The translations under genes and the position numbers were made by a program. A model generated the notes under the pieces. That model ran no database searches. It had not been told where the DNA came from and saw only the letters and a list, made by a program, of their open reading frames with translations. Positions 18,968 through 26,375 of a stretch of 49,439 nucleotides of DNA are shown in pieces (the first letter of the stretch is position 1; every line of letters begins with the position of its first letter). Source of the stretch: Bacteroidales bacterium (GTDB taxonomy: Bacteria; Bacteroidota; Bacteroidia; Bacteroidales; UBA932); the NCBI GenBank assembly GCA_017477245.1, contig JAFUWY010000026.1, positions 1 through 49,439 of the forward strand. The letters run 5' to 3'.

Positions 18968-19018
18968 CGCCAGGGGCACTGAGCCCCCTCTCTGCCCCTG
19001 GCAACTGCTTTCCCGACT
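18968..19018. repeat. Module A hairpin unit
   Basis: CCAGGGGC at 18970-18977 pairs with GCCCCTGG at 18994-19001, giving an 8-bp stem like the units elsewhere. It follows module B copy 2. Confidence 0.7.
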
Positions 19019-19066
19019 GCCAAAGGGTCTGAGGGCCGAAACAAAAAGATGACGGGACTACCGAGC

Positions 19067-19152
19067 GTTCATAACGTCCGTAAAACCGGGACGTTATGAA
19101 CGAAAACGGCCGAAAACGTGCATAACGTCCGGATAACAGGGACGTTGTGCAC
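19067..19152. repeat. Module C, double AACGTCC hairpin, copy 1
   Basis: Hairpin 1 pairs 19067-19079 with 19089-19101 over 13 perfect pairs. Hairpin 2 pairs 19118-19130 with 19140-19152 over 13 pairs with one T.G wobble. The linker CGAAAACGGCCGAAAAC is conserved in copy 2 (39264-39349). Confidence 0.85.
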
Positions 19153-19159
19153 GGTGTGA

Positions 19160-19347
19160 CAATTGTTGCCTATACTGAGTTTGGGGGCAGAGAGACTGTC
19201 GGAAGGAACCTGCCGGAGGAGGTTCGGGAAGGCTAAGGCTCTCCTCCAAGCCGAGCGTCAGGTAGCGTCAAGTCGAACGTCAGGCAGCATCAAGCAGGAA
19301 TTCCACTCTTTCCGGCTCGTCCCCCTCTTTTTTATATACTGCCTCCG
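19160..19347. other. Spacer in repeat cluster 1
   Basis: No gene is seen. Short blocks (CGGAAGGAACCTGCCGGAGG and GTCAGGTAGCGTCAAG) recur, slightly changed, at the same relative place in cluster 2 (39390-39535), so this spacer is part of the composite element. Confidence 0.6.
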
Positions 19348-19519
19348 TGCAAGCGCGGCCGCCGGGAGTTTTAGGAACTCCCGGCGAGCCACGCTAACCG
19401 CTGCGCCGGGTTATGCGCGGCGGTGGTGCACCATCAAAACCAGAACAATAAGGAATCAGAACCTGGTTCCTCTCCGCAGGGAACAGCCACGCCCGGTTAT
19501 GCGCGGCTGTGATTCGCCC
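19348..19519. repeat. Module D, set of three hairpins, copy 1
   Basis: Stem D1 pairs 19360-19370 with 19376-19386 (11 bp, around CCGGGAGTT). D2 pairs 19398-19406 with 19415-19423 around the 8-base loop CGGGTTAT. D3 pairs 19483-19492 with 19501-19510 around CCGGTTAT. D2 and D3 therefore share the loop ending GGTTAT followed by GCGCGG. The same three stems occur at 39624-39794, with changes that keep the pairing. Confidence 0.85.
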
Positions 19520-19572
19520 GCGCCGAACCATCACTGAAATGTTTAGCTTCTTTCTATCCCTCTCTATCAAGA

Positions 19573-19682
19573 GCGTGATGAGCAATCAGTTGACACTGAG
19601 CATTTTATGAAATCACTAGTTCCTTCCAAGGGCACCAGTGATCTTCAGTTAATATTCAGCATCAACAATTTGCTCATCACGC
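19573..19682. repeat. Module E, 110-bp segment flanked by 13-bp inverted repeats, copy 1
   Basis: GCGTGATGAGCAA at 19573-19585 is the exact reverse complement of 19670-19682. The centre (about 19612-19642) holds an imperfect hairpin ATCACT...AGTGAT. Similarity between the arms continues inward beyond the 13 bp. It ends 71 bases before the start of the glycosyltransferase at 19754. Confidence 0.85.
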
Positions 19683-19741
19683 CTATGTAGAGGGAGTGCG
19701 GCAGGCCGTCGGTTTTATACCCAAGCACGCGTAAAAAATAG

Positions 19742-19749
19742 TATATTTG
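19742..19749 (+). promoter_or_regulatory. -7 element of the glycosyltransferase pair
   Basis: TATATTTG ends 4 bases before the ATG at 19754, so the mRNA is probably leaderless. No convincing -33 element lies at the right distance. Confidence 0.5.
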
Positions 19750-19753
19750 CGGT

Positions 19754-20671
19754 ATGGAGGCGCCGCTGGTCAGTATCGTCATCGTGTGCATGAACCGATT
19801 GGACAACCTGTATCCCTGTCTGGAGGGGATCCGGGCCCACACGGGCGTGCCCTGCGAGACCTTCGTGGTGGCCTACCGTTTCTCGCCGGAGAACCTGGCG
19901 CGGGCGCAGGCGGATTTCCCGTGGGTGCGCTGGATCGTGAGCGACGGGACCCGCGGATTCTCGGAGAACAACAACCTCGCGTTGCGCGAAGCCCGGGGGC
20001 AGTACTGCTTCGTCGTCAATGACGACACGCTCATGCAGATGCCGGTCATCGACCGCCTGGTGGAAGATTTCGCCCGGCTGCCGGAGGACGCCGCGGCGGT
20101 CTCGCCCTGCATCCGTTTCCCGGATGGGCGGGTCCAGACCTGCGGCCGCGGCCCCTGGACCCCCTGGCGCTATGCGCGGCACTACCTGCACTTGGTTGAC
20201 GAGACCCGTCCCACGCGCTGGACGATGCAGGAAGGGCTTTTCCGGACCTATACCCTCAACGGAGCCTGCTTCCTGATCCGGACCGACGTCTTCCGGGAGG
20301 CCGGATGGTTCGACGAACGCTTCTTCTTCACCCCCGAGGACATCGCGCTGGGGGACCTGCTCAACCGGCGGGGCCGCTCGGTCTGGACGGACGCGGACGT
20401 GTCCATCACGCATGTGGCCGGCGGGTCGGTGTCGGCCCTCGAGGCCGCCATCAAGCCGGCGCGCGTGCGGGGCTCGCTGCTCTTCTACGGCGAGCCGCTG
20501 CTCCTGAAGCTGTTCATCTGCTGCTTCGAGGCGCTGCGGGTGTGCAAGTACGCCTTCCTGCCGCGCACGCCGCACAATACCCTGATGCGCCGCACGGCCG
20601 TGAATGTCCTGCACACGGTCTTCTCCGGCCTCAGTCCCAAGGAAATCTTCATCCGTTTCGCCAATGGCTAA
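19754..20671 (+). CDS. Family 2 glycosyltransferase
   Basis: 305 residues. GT-A fold features are the start PLVSIVIVCMNRLDNL, the substrate-binding ENNNLALREARG and the DxD-like VNDDT at 88-92. A mid-region GACFLIRTDVFREAGWFDE, followed by FFFTPEDIALGDLL, resembles rhamnosyltransferase-type GT2 proteins. It transfers a sugar from a nucleotide donor, probably to a surface glycan on the cytoplasmic side. It overlaps the next GT2 gene by 8 bases and has a -7 element 4 bases before the ATG. The 110-bp inverted-repeat segment lies just upstream. Confidence 0.87.
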   Translation: MEAPLVSIVIVCMNRLDNLYPCLEGIRAHTGVPCETFVVAYRFSPENLARAQADFPWVRWIVSDGTRGFSENNNLALREARGQYCFVVNDDTLMQMPVIDRLVEDFARLPEDAAAVSPCIRFPDGRVQTCGRGPWTPWRYARHYLHLVDETRPTRWTMQEGLFRTYTLNGACFLIRTDVFREAGWFDERFFFTPEDIALGDLLNRRGRSVWTDADVSITHVAGGSVSALEAAIKPARVRGSLLFYGEPLLLKLFICCFEALRVCKYAFLPRTPHNTLMRRTAVNVLHTVFSGLSPKEIFIRFANG

Positions 20672-21545
20672 CATCCTCGTCGTCATCGTGACCTTCAACG
20701 CCCGCAAATGGGTCCGCAAGTGCCTGAAGAGCCTGGAGAAATCCACGCTCCCGGCCGACGTGCTCGTGGTCGACAACGGCTCCGCGGACGGCACGCTGGA
20801 GCGGATCCGCGCGGAGTTCCCCGGCACGCGCATCATCGAGACCGGGGAGAACCTGGGCTTCGGCGCGGCCAACAACATCGGCCTGCGCATCGCCCTGGAC
20901 GAGGGCTACCAGTTCGCCTACCTGCTCAACCAGGACGCCTGGCTGGAGAAGGATACGCTGGAGAAGCTCGTGGCGGCCCACAAGCCGGAGTGGGGGATCC
21001 TCAGCCCGATGCAGCTGGATGCGCACGGGCGCCGCGACCGCCGCTTCGACAGGAAGTGCGGCAAGGCCGTCGACGCGGCCCTGCGCGGCTGGCACGACGA
21101 CCGGCTGGTCGTGGAGGTGCCGTTCGTGATGGCGGCGCACTGGCTGGTGAGCCGCCGCGCCATCGAGACCGTCGGCGGGTTCTCGCCTGCCTTCCGGCAA
21201 TACGGGGAGGATGACAACTGGATCGACCGGCTGCACTGGCACAAGCTGCATTGCGGCGTGGTGCCGGCGGCGGGCGCGGTCCACGACCGCTCCGACCGCC
21301 GGCTGAGCCGCGACAAGAAGCTGCAGCTCAAGTGCATCGCCACCGTCGTCAAGGCCAGCGACCCCCGCCGCAACGGGCGGTGGGTACGCGTGCGCGAGGT
21401 GCTCGAGCTCGTGGGGATGGGCATCAAGAACTTCTCGGCCGTCCCCTGGAAGTTCATTCCCGTATTAAAGCAACGCTTCCCGGAACTGGAAGAGTACCGG
21501 GAAGCGTCCAGGCGCAGGGGCGCGTTTCTGGGCCCTACTGCGTGA
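20664..21545 (+). CDS. Family 2 glycosyltransferase
   Basis: 293 residues, start at 20664 (MANILVVIVTFNARKWV). The donor-site motif VDNGSADGT is at 36-44, ENLGFGAANN at 62-71 and the metal-site-like NQDAW at 89-93. A late block (FSPAFRQYGEDDNWIDRLHW) carries the ED pair usual near the catalytic base in rhamnosyltransferase-like GT2 enzymes. It is coupled to the previous gene by an 8-base overlap and probably adds the next sugar of the same glycan. Its end overlaps the convergent lipoprotein gene by 11 bases. Confidence 0.87.
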   Translation: MANILVVIVTFNARKWVRKCLKSLEKSTLPADVLVVDNGSADGTLERIRAEFPGTRIIETGENLGFGAANNIGLRIALDEGYQFAYLLNQDAWLEKDTLEKLVAAHKPEWGILSPMQLDAHGRRDRRFDRKCGKAVDAALRGWHDDRLVVEVPFVMAAHWLVSRRAIETVGGFSPAFRQYGEDDNWIDRLHWHKLHCGVVPAAGAVHDRSDRRLSRDKKLQLKCIATVVKASDPRRNGRWVRVREVLELVGMGIKNFSAVPWKFIPVLKQRFPELEEYREASRRRGAFLGPTA

Positions 21546-21972
21546 TGATGACCCTGAAGGACATGTCGCCGGGGGTGTCCTCCATGTACAGGTCCGAGGT
21601 GGTCACGAAGATGTTGACGGTCTGTGCCGACCATTCGTAGTCCGTATAGGTGGAGAAGTAATACTCTCCGCCGTCGGCGCCGGGCGCCGTGTTGACGCGC
21701 ACGACGGGCAGCGGCGTCCAGATATCGTCATTCTCCGTCTCGCCCAGGAAGCAGCGTGACACCTGGACGTTCCCGTTCCTGACGACATGGTTCGTGATCG
21801 CCGGCACATCCAGCGTGACCGTATAGTAGCCGTCCCCGGCACGCCATTGGCTGTTGCGGACATCGTAGTCGTACATGGTCATCTCCGTGCCTTGCACGTA
21901 GACGTCTTTGGAGCATCCGGCGAGGAGCAGGCCTGCCGAAAGCGCGAGGAATAGGATTTTCAGGGATTTCAT
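21535..21972 (-). CDS. Small lipoprotein of unknown function
   Basis: 145 residues from the start at 21972. The signal peptide ends in the lipobox LLAGC, so the mature protein begins at a lipidated Cys followed by SKD. The body (YDYDVRNSQWRAGDGYYTVT) is beta-rich, with no recognised catalytic motif, and resembles small Bacteroidota surface lipoproteins of unknown role. An in-frame ATG at 21990 is possible but would spoil the signal peptide. The gene converges on the GT2 gene with an 11-base overlap and lies back to back with feoB. Confidence 0.7.
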   Translation of the reverse strand: MKSLKILFLALSAGLLLAGCSKDVYVQGTEMTMYDYDVRNSQWRAGDGYYTVTLDVPAITNHVVRNGNVQVSRCFLGETENDDIWTPLPVVRVNTAPGADGGEYYFSTYTDYEWSAQTVNIFVTTSDLYMEDTPGDMSFRVIITQ

Positions 21973-22034
21973 GATCGTGTTTTCCGTCATTGCTGACAAA
22001 AAACAGGCCACGATCGCAATCCCAATAAATGGGG

Positions 22035-22066
22035 ATTGAAATAACCGCGCCAAAATGCCATCTTTG
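22035..22066 (+). promoter_or_regulatory. Promoter of feoAB
   Basis: ATTG at 22035-22038, then 20 bases, then CATCTTTG at 22059-22066, one change from TAnnTTTG. The start codon is 22 bases further on. No clear Fur box was recognised. Confidence 0.55.
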
Positions 22067-22088
22067 CACCTTGGATAACAGGCAAAAG

Positions 22089-24434
22089 ATGACACTCAGA
22101 GAACTTCCTGTCGGCGGCAGCGCCGTCATCCTCGCCGTCGGGGGCGAAGGAGCCCTGCGCCAGCATTTCCTGGACATGGGCCTGATCCCCGGCGCACACG
22201 TCAAACTGGTCAAATATGCTCCGTTCGGCGACCCGATGGAGCTGCGCGTCAGCGGCTACGCCCTGACGCTGCGCCTCGCCGAGGCCGCGCAGATCACCGT
22301 CGAGCCGGCGGAGGACCTGCCCGAGGCGGACAACGACCTGGCCGACGACCGGTCCGTTCATTCCGTTGATCCCGACGCCCATCCGGGCTTCGGCGAGGCG
22401 GGCAAGTTCCACGACAAGAAGGAGGAGGATCCGCTCCCCGGGGGGACGGTGCTGACCTTCGCCCTGGCGGGCAACCAGAACTGCGGCAAGACCACCCTCT
22501 TCAACCAGCTGACCGGCTCCAACCAGCACGTCGGGAACTTCCCGGGCGTGACGGTGGACCGCAAGGACGGCGTGATCCGCGGGTTCCCGGACACGCGCGT
22601 CACCGACCTGCCGGGCATCTATTCGCTGTCTCCCTATACTTCCGAGGAGATCGTCTCCCGGCAGTTCATCCTGGACGAGAAACCCCGCGGCATCATCAAC
22701 ATTGTGGATGCCGGCAACATCGAGCGCAACCTCTACCTGACCATGCAGCTGATGGAACTGAACGTCCCGATGGTGCTGGCGCTCAACATGATGGATGAGG
22801 TCCGGAACAATGGCGGATCCATCCGCGTCAACGAGATGGAGGAGATCCTCGGCCTGCCGGTCGTGCCCATCTCCGCCTCGAAGAACGAAGGCATCGACGA
22901 GCTCGTGGACCACGCGGTCCACGTGGCGCGCTACCAGGAACGCCCGGCCCGCCAGGACTTCTGCGACAAGGAGGACCATGGCGGCGCGGTGCACCGCTGT
23001 CTGCACGGCATCATGCACCTGATCGAGGACCATGCCGCCCGCGCCGGGATCCCGGTGCGCTTCGCGGCGAGCCGCCTCGTGGAGGGCGACGCCGCGGTCG
23101 AGCGGGCGCTGGGCCTGCAGCAGAACGAGAAGGAGATGGTGGAGCACATCATCCTGCAGATGGAGCAGGAGCGCGGCCTGGACCGCGGCGCTGCCATGGC
23201 CGACATGCGTTTCTCCTTCATCCGCAAGCTCTGCGCGCAGACGGTCGTCAAACCGCACGAGAGCAAGGAGTACCTCCGCAGCCGCCGCATCGACCGGGTC
23301 CTGACGGGCCGGTGGACGGCCATACCTATCTTCGTGGCCGTGATGTCCCTGGTCATCTGGCTGTCCATCGACGTGCTGGGCGCCCCGCTGCAGGACCTCC
23401 TGGACCGGGGGATCCAGTGGCTCGCGGGCGTGACCGACGCCGGGATGGAGCGCTGGGGCGTCAGCGACGCCGTGCGCTCGCTGGTCGTCGACGGCGTGTT
23501 CGGCGGCGTGGGCACGGTGGTCAGCTTCGTGCCGATCATCATCATCCTGTTCTTCTTCCTGTCCATGCTGGAGGACAGCGGGTACATGGCGCGGGTGGCG
23601 TTTGTCACCGACAAGCTGCTGCGCCGGCTCGGCCTGAGCGGCCGGAGCATCGTGCCGCTGCTGATCGGCTTCGGCTGCAGCGTGCCGGCCGTGATGGCCA
23701 CGCGCACGCTCCCGTCGTCGCGCGACCGCCGGATGACGATCCTGCTGACGCCGTACATGAGCTGCTCGGCGAAGATTCCGATCTACGCTTTCTTCACGAA
23801 TGCCTTTTTCCCCGGCCACGGGGGGCTGGTGCTGGTGATCCTGTACCTGTCGGCCATCCTGGTGGGCATCCTGGTCGCGCTGGTCTGCAAGAACCTGCCG
23901 CGCAAGGGCGGGGCGGCGCCGTTCGTGATGGAACTGCCGAACTACCGCATGCCGGGCGCGAAGAACGTCGGGCACCTGCTCTGGGACAAGACCAAGGACT
24001 TCCTGCAGCGGGCGTTCACGGTGATCTTCGTGGCCTCGATCGTGATCTGGGTGCTGCAGAGCTTCGACTGGCGCCTGCAGCTGGTGGAGCCCGGGGACAG
24101 CATGCTGGCGGCCATCGCCGGTGTGCTGGCGCCGCTCTTCGCCCCGCTGGGGCTGGGCGACTGGCGCATCGTGACGGCGCTGGTGACGGGATTCCTGGCG
24201 AAGGAGAGCGTCGTGGCGACGCTGGGCGTGCTCGACGTGACGGCTACGATGACGGCGCTGACCGCCGTTCCGATGCTGGCCTTCTGCCTGCTCTATACGC
24301 CGTGCGTGGCCGCCATCGCCGCCGTCAAGCGCGAGCTCGGCGGCAAGTGGGCCTTCGGAATGGTCGTCTTCCAGTGTGTGGTGGCGTGGGTCGTGGCCTG
24401 GCTGGCCTATCTGGTGGCGGGACTTTTCTTCTGA
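22089..24434 (+). CDS. feoB: FeoA-FeoB fusion, ferrous iron transporter
   Basis: 781 residues. Residues 1-75 are a FeoA-type SH3-like domain (LRELPVGGSAVILAV, then FLDMGLIPGAHVKL). A roughly 45-residue linker leads to the FeoB GTPase domain with G1 GNQNCGKTT at 128-136, VGNFPGVTVD, G3 DLPGIYSLSPYTSEE and G4 NMMD. The membrane part has the two inverted Gate regions (SMLEDSGYMARVAF, LIGFGCSVPAVMATRT) and ends in the plasma membrane. It imports Fe2+ under low oxygen. FeoA-FeoB fusion is typical of Bacteroidota. The start at 22089 follows a promoter. Iron supply fits the suf operon, QueH and the hemerythrin regulator nearby. Confidence 0.95.
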   Translation: MTLRELPVGGSAVILAVGGEGALRQHFLDMGLIPGAHVKLVKYAPFGDPMELRVSGYALTLRLAEAAQITVEPAEDLPEADNDLADDRSVHSVDPDAHPGFGEAGKFHDKKEEDPLPGGTVLTFALAGNQNCGKTTLFNQLTGSNQHVGNFPGVTVDRKDGVIRGFPDTRVTDLPGIYSLSPYTSEEIVSRQFILDEKPRGIINIVDAGNIERNLYLTMQLMELNVPMVLALNMMDEVRNNGGSIRVNEMEEILGLPVVPISASKNEGIDELVDHAVHVARYQERPARQDFCDKEDHGGAVHRCLHGIMHLIEDHAARAGIPVRFAASRLVEGDAAVERALGLQQNEKEMVEHIILQMEQERGLDRGAAMADMRFSFIRKLCAQTVVKPHESKEYLRSRRIDRVLTGRWTAIPIFVAVMSLVIWLSIDVLGAPLQDLLDRGIQWLAGVTDAGMERWGVSDAVRSLVVDGVFGGVGTVVSFVPIIIILFFFLSMLEDSGYMARVAFVTDKLLRRLGLSGRSIVPLLIGFGCSVPAVMATRTLPSSRDRRMTILLTPYMSCSAKIPIYAFFTNAFFPGHGGLVLVILYLSAILVGILVALVCKNLPRKGGAAPFVMELPNYRMPGAKNVGHLLWDKTKDFLQRAFTVIFVASIVIWVLQSFDWRLQLVEPGDSMLAAIAGVLAPLFAPLGLGDWRIVTALVTGFLAKESVVATLGVLDVTATMTALTAVPMLAFCLLYTPCVAAIAAVKRELGGKWAFGMVVFQCVVAWVVAWLAYLVAGLFF

Positions 24435-24438
24435 TGCC

Positions 24439-24606
24439 ATGAACCTGCCGACCCTCATCGTCCTCCTGATCGTAGCCGTGGCGCTGTTCTTCGCGGTGCG
24501 CTCCTACGTGCGCGCCGGCCGCCGCGGCGGCTGCAGCTGCGGCTCCGCCGGCTGCAGCGGCTGCACGGGCGGCCCCGGATGCCCGCATTGCCATCCGACG
24601 AAGTGA
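24439..24606 (+). CDS. FeoB-associated Cys-rich membrane protein
   Basis: 55 residues, start at 24439, four bases after the feoB stop. One N-terminal membrane helix (LIVLLIVAVALFFAV) is followed by a short tail with seven cysteines and a histidine in pairs (CSCGSAGCSGC, then CPHCH). This is the pattern of the FeoB-associated Cys-rich family, small proteins found next to feoB, which may bind iron or aid FeoB. Context and motif agree. Confidence 0.85.
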   Translation: MNLPTLIVLLIVAVALFFAVRSYVRAGRRGGCSCGSAGCSGCTGGPGCPHCHPTK

Positions 24607-25158
24607 CGCACCGGCCTGGATTCCAGTGACATATAGAAACAAAAAAGGGCAGGTTGGACATTCTGGGAGGTAAATATAATTCGTTGCGAAGCAATTGTTT
24701 ATGGAGATCATTAGTGATATCCTCAAGAGCCAGTAGAGCCCTTTAATGTTCTTGAAGGCTATTTTACCACCTATCTGTTTTACCTAAAAGACAAACTGTC
24801 AGGCGCCATTGGTTGCCTGCCGAAACACAAAAGCACCACTCAAACAGCTCTCCATCACCCAAAGAGCCCAGCATAGACGATATAAAACCGAGGGGATAGG
24901 ATAGAGCGCCTTGTGGCACAGTCCGTTATTCAACTACGGAAGACACCCTTAACACCTTCGGTAGTGGCTGCGGACTTTTTCGACTATGCCATTGCGGAGG
25001 CGCTTATACGCCTTCACTTTGACAAACCTTTCTACCCCCATCCTAATGGAGTAGAGAACGAATCTTGGTCTTGTCCTTCTATTCATAAGATTATTAATTT
25101 GTTAGCGTAAGGACAATTACTCTCTCGTATCAGCACCTCCCCTCGGTAGAAGAAAAAG
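24607..25158. other. AT-rich gap without a clear gene
   Basis: Base composition is far more AT-rich than the flanks. No complete gene is recognised. A plus-strand frame from about 24913 to 25110 and a 45-residue minus-strand frame (next entry) overlap here. The patch ends at a hairpin (25159-25194) and lies downstream of the 3' end of tRNA-Leu, a common integration site, so it may be the remnant of a mobile element. Confidence 0.5.
24949..25086 (-). CDS. Possible 45-residue basic peptide, phage-like motif
   Basis: ATG at 25086 to TAA at 24949. The peptide is strongly basic and contains VKVKAYKRLRNGIVEKV then RSHYRR. Short peptides of the pattern V-K-x-Y-x-R-x-x-N-G-x-x-V-x-x-V-R-x-H are found in phage and conjugative-element proteins; this is recalled, not searched. 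No other gene of such an element is present. It could be a decayed fragment or chance. Confidence 0.3.
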   Translation of the reverse strand: MNRRTRPRFVLYSIRMGVERFVKVKAYKRLRNGIVEKVRSHYRRC

Positions 25159-25194
25159 AAGACGGACATCTATTAAGGGTAGGTGTCCGTCTTT
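25159..25194. terminator. Probable bidirectional terminator hairpin
   Basis: AAGACGGACA at 25159-25168 pairs perfectly with TGTCCGTCTT at 25184-25193. On the minus strand it is followed by TTTTTCTTCT, placing it well to end tRNA-Leu transcription. Confidence 0.65.
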
Positions 25195-25277
25195 CAAAGT
25201 TTTCTAACAAATCTTAATCTTATGATAATGCAAAGATATGAAAAAAAAGACAACCTCCAATAGAAGTTGTCTCTTTG

Positions 25278-25360
25278 TGCGGCAGGTGAGACTCGAACTC
25301 ACACAGGCCAACGCCCACTACCCCCTCAAAGTAGCGTGTCTACCATTTCACCACTGCCGC
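25278..25360 (-). tRNA. tRNA-Leu (anticodon GAG)
   Basis: Read on the minus strand, the acceptor stem is GCGGCAG/CTGCCGC, with a long variable arm as required for Leu and the TTCGAGT T-loop. The anticodon loop TTTGAGG gives GAG (plus-strand CTC at 25325-25327). 83 bases including the discriminator A; CCA is not encoded. A full promoter lies just upstream. Confidence 0.95.
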
Positions 25361-25378
25361 AGTTCTACTTTGGGACTG

Positions 25379-25409
25379 CAAAAATAGGGAATATTCTGAT
25401 AAACGCAAA
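25379..25409 (-). promoter_or_regulatory. Full promoter of tRNA-Leu
   Basis: On the minus strand TTTG (25409-25406) and TATTTTTG (25386-25379) are separated by exactly 19 bases. It is divergent from the hemerythrin-LuxR gene, whose -7 element lies at 25421-25428. Confidence 0.75.
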
Positions 25410-25420
25410 AATTTTTTTCT

Positions 25421-25428
25421 TATTTTTG
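25421..25428 (+). promoter_or_regulatory. -7 element of the hemerythrin-LuxR regulator
   Basis: TATTTTTG ends one base before the first ATG (25430) and seven before a second in-frame ATG (25436). A transcription start a few bases downstream would make 25436 the more likely real start. Confidence 0.45.
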
Positions 25429-25429
25429 T

Positions 25430-26374
25430 ATGGATATGGACAAGTTTTCCAGTAATATGAAGGTTGCGGATCTCGTGGAGGCCAACTATCGCCTGCTCGG
25501 CGTGCTGGCCCGGCTCGGGATCGACGGGTGTTTCGGCGAACGGACGGTCGCGGATGTGTGCGAGCAGTCCGGACTGGATCCGGATACGGTCATCCTCCTG
25601 TGCGAGGTATATTCCACGCCGGGTTTCAGGCCCTCGATGGAGGTGCTGCGCCATGCCCACGTGGGGGATGTCCTGCGCTACCTCCACCAGTCGCATGACT
25701 ACTACCTCAGCCAGGCGATCGTCGAGATCGAGGAGTCGATCGAGTGGCTGCTCTCGCCCTGCTCGGCGCGGCAGCAGCAGGTGGTGTGGAATTTCTTCCG
25801 GGGCTACAAGACCGAGCTCAAGAACCATTTCGGCTTCGAGGAGCAGGAGGTGATCCCGTATGTGCAGGGCCTGATCATCGGCCAGCGGCGGGAGGGATTC
25901 TCCATCGACCGCTTCGAGGAGAACCATTCCAATATCGACGAGAAGCTCTCCGACTTCAAGAACCTGGTGATGAAGTCCCTGCCGGATGCCTGCGACCGGC
26001 GGGCGCGCATGACGCTGCTGTTCAGCGTGTTCGCGTTGCAGGAGGACCTCAAGTGCCATACCTATATCGAGGACAACATCCTCGTGCCGATGGTGCGGCT
26101 GCTGGAGAATCCGGGCCGGGCCCATGACCGGGCGGTCGCTGACGCTGAGCCTGCCTTCGAGCGCATGGAGCTTTCCGAGCGCGAGAAGGAGATCCTCGTG
26201 AGCGTGGCGCGCGGCTTGATCAACAAGGAGATCGCGGACCTGCACCACATCTCCGTCAATACCGTGATCACGCATCGCAAGAACATCACCCGCAAGACCG
26301 GGATCAAGACGGTCCCCGGCCTGACGGTGTATGCGATCCTGAACAACCTGATCGATATCAATTCCATCGAATAG
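25430..26374 (+). CDS. Hemerythrin-domain transcriptional regulator with LuxR-type HTH
   Basis: 314 residues from 25430 (312 from 25436, preferred by the promoter position). Residues 10-60 resemble the N-terminal domain of the RIC/ScdA iron-centre repair family. Residues 80-225 form a hemerythrin bundle with a full set of metal ligands: H89 (or H86), H133 and E137 (HFGFEE), H166 (ENHS), H210 and E214 (HTYIE). Residues 248-310 are a LuxR/GerE helix-turn-helix (LSEREKEILVSVARGLINKE). A di-iron sensor of oxygen, nitric oxide or iron state acting directly on DNA is the obvious reading. queH follows after 1 base. Confidence 0.85.
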   Translation: MDMDKFSSNMKVADLVEANYRLLGVLARLGIDGCFGERTVADVCEQSGLDPDTVILLCEVYSTPGFRPSMEVLRHAHVGDVLRYLHQSHDYYLSQAIVEIEESIEWLLSPCSARQQQVVWNFFRGYKTELKNHFGFEEQEVIPYVQGLIIGQRREGFSIDRFEENHSNIDEKLSDFKNLVMKSLPDACDRRARMTLLFSVFALQEDLKCHTYIEDNILVPMVRLLENPGRAHDRAVADAEPAFERMELSEREKEILVSVARGLINKEIADLHHISVNTVITHRKNITRKTGIKTVPGLTVYAILNNLIDINSIE

Positions 26375-26375
26375 C

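Noticed and set aside
18226-19052. Several open frames of 60-230 residues across repeat cluster 1, on both strands
   Set aside because: They follow the tandem repeats, change frame every 43-bp unit, have no promoter or signal, and encode only repeat-derived peptides.
19348-19519. Integron attC sites
   Set aside because: GTTATGC near CTAAC recalls attC core sites, but spacing and arms do not fit and there is no integron integrase or cassette gene.
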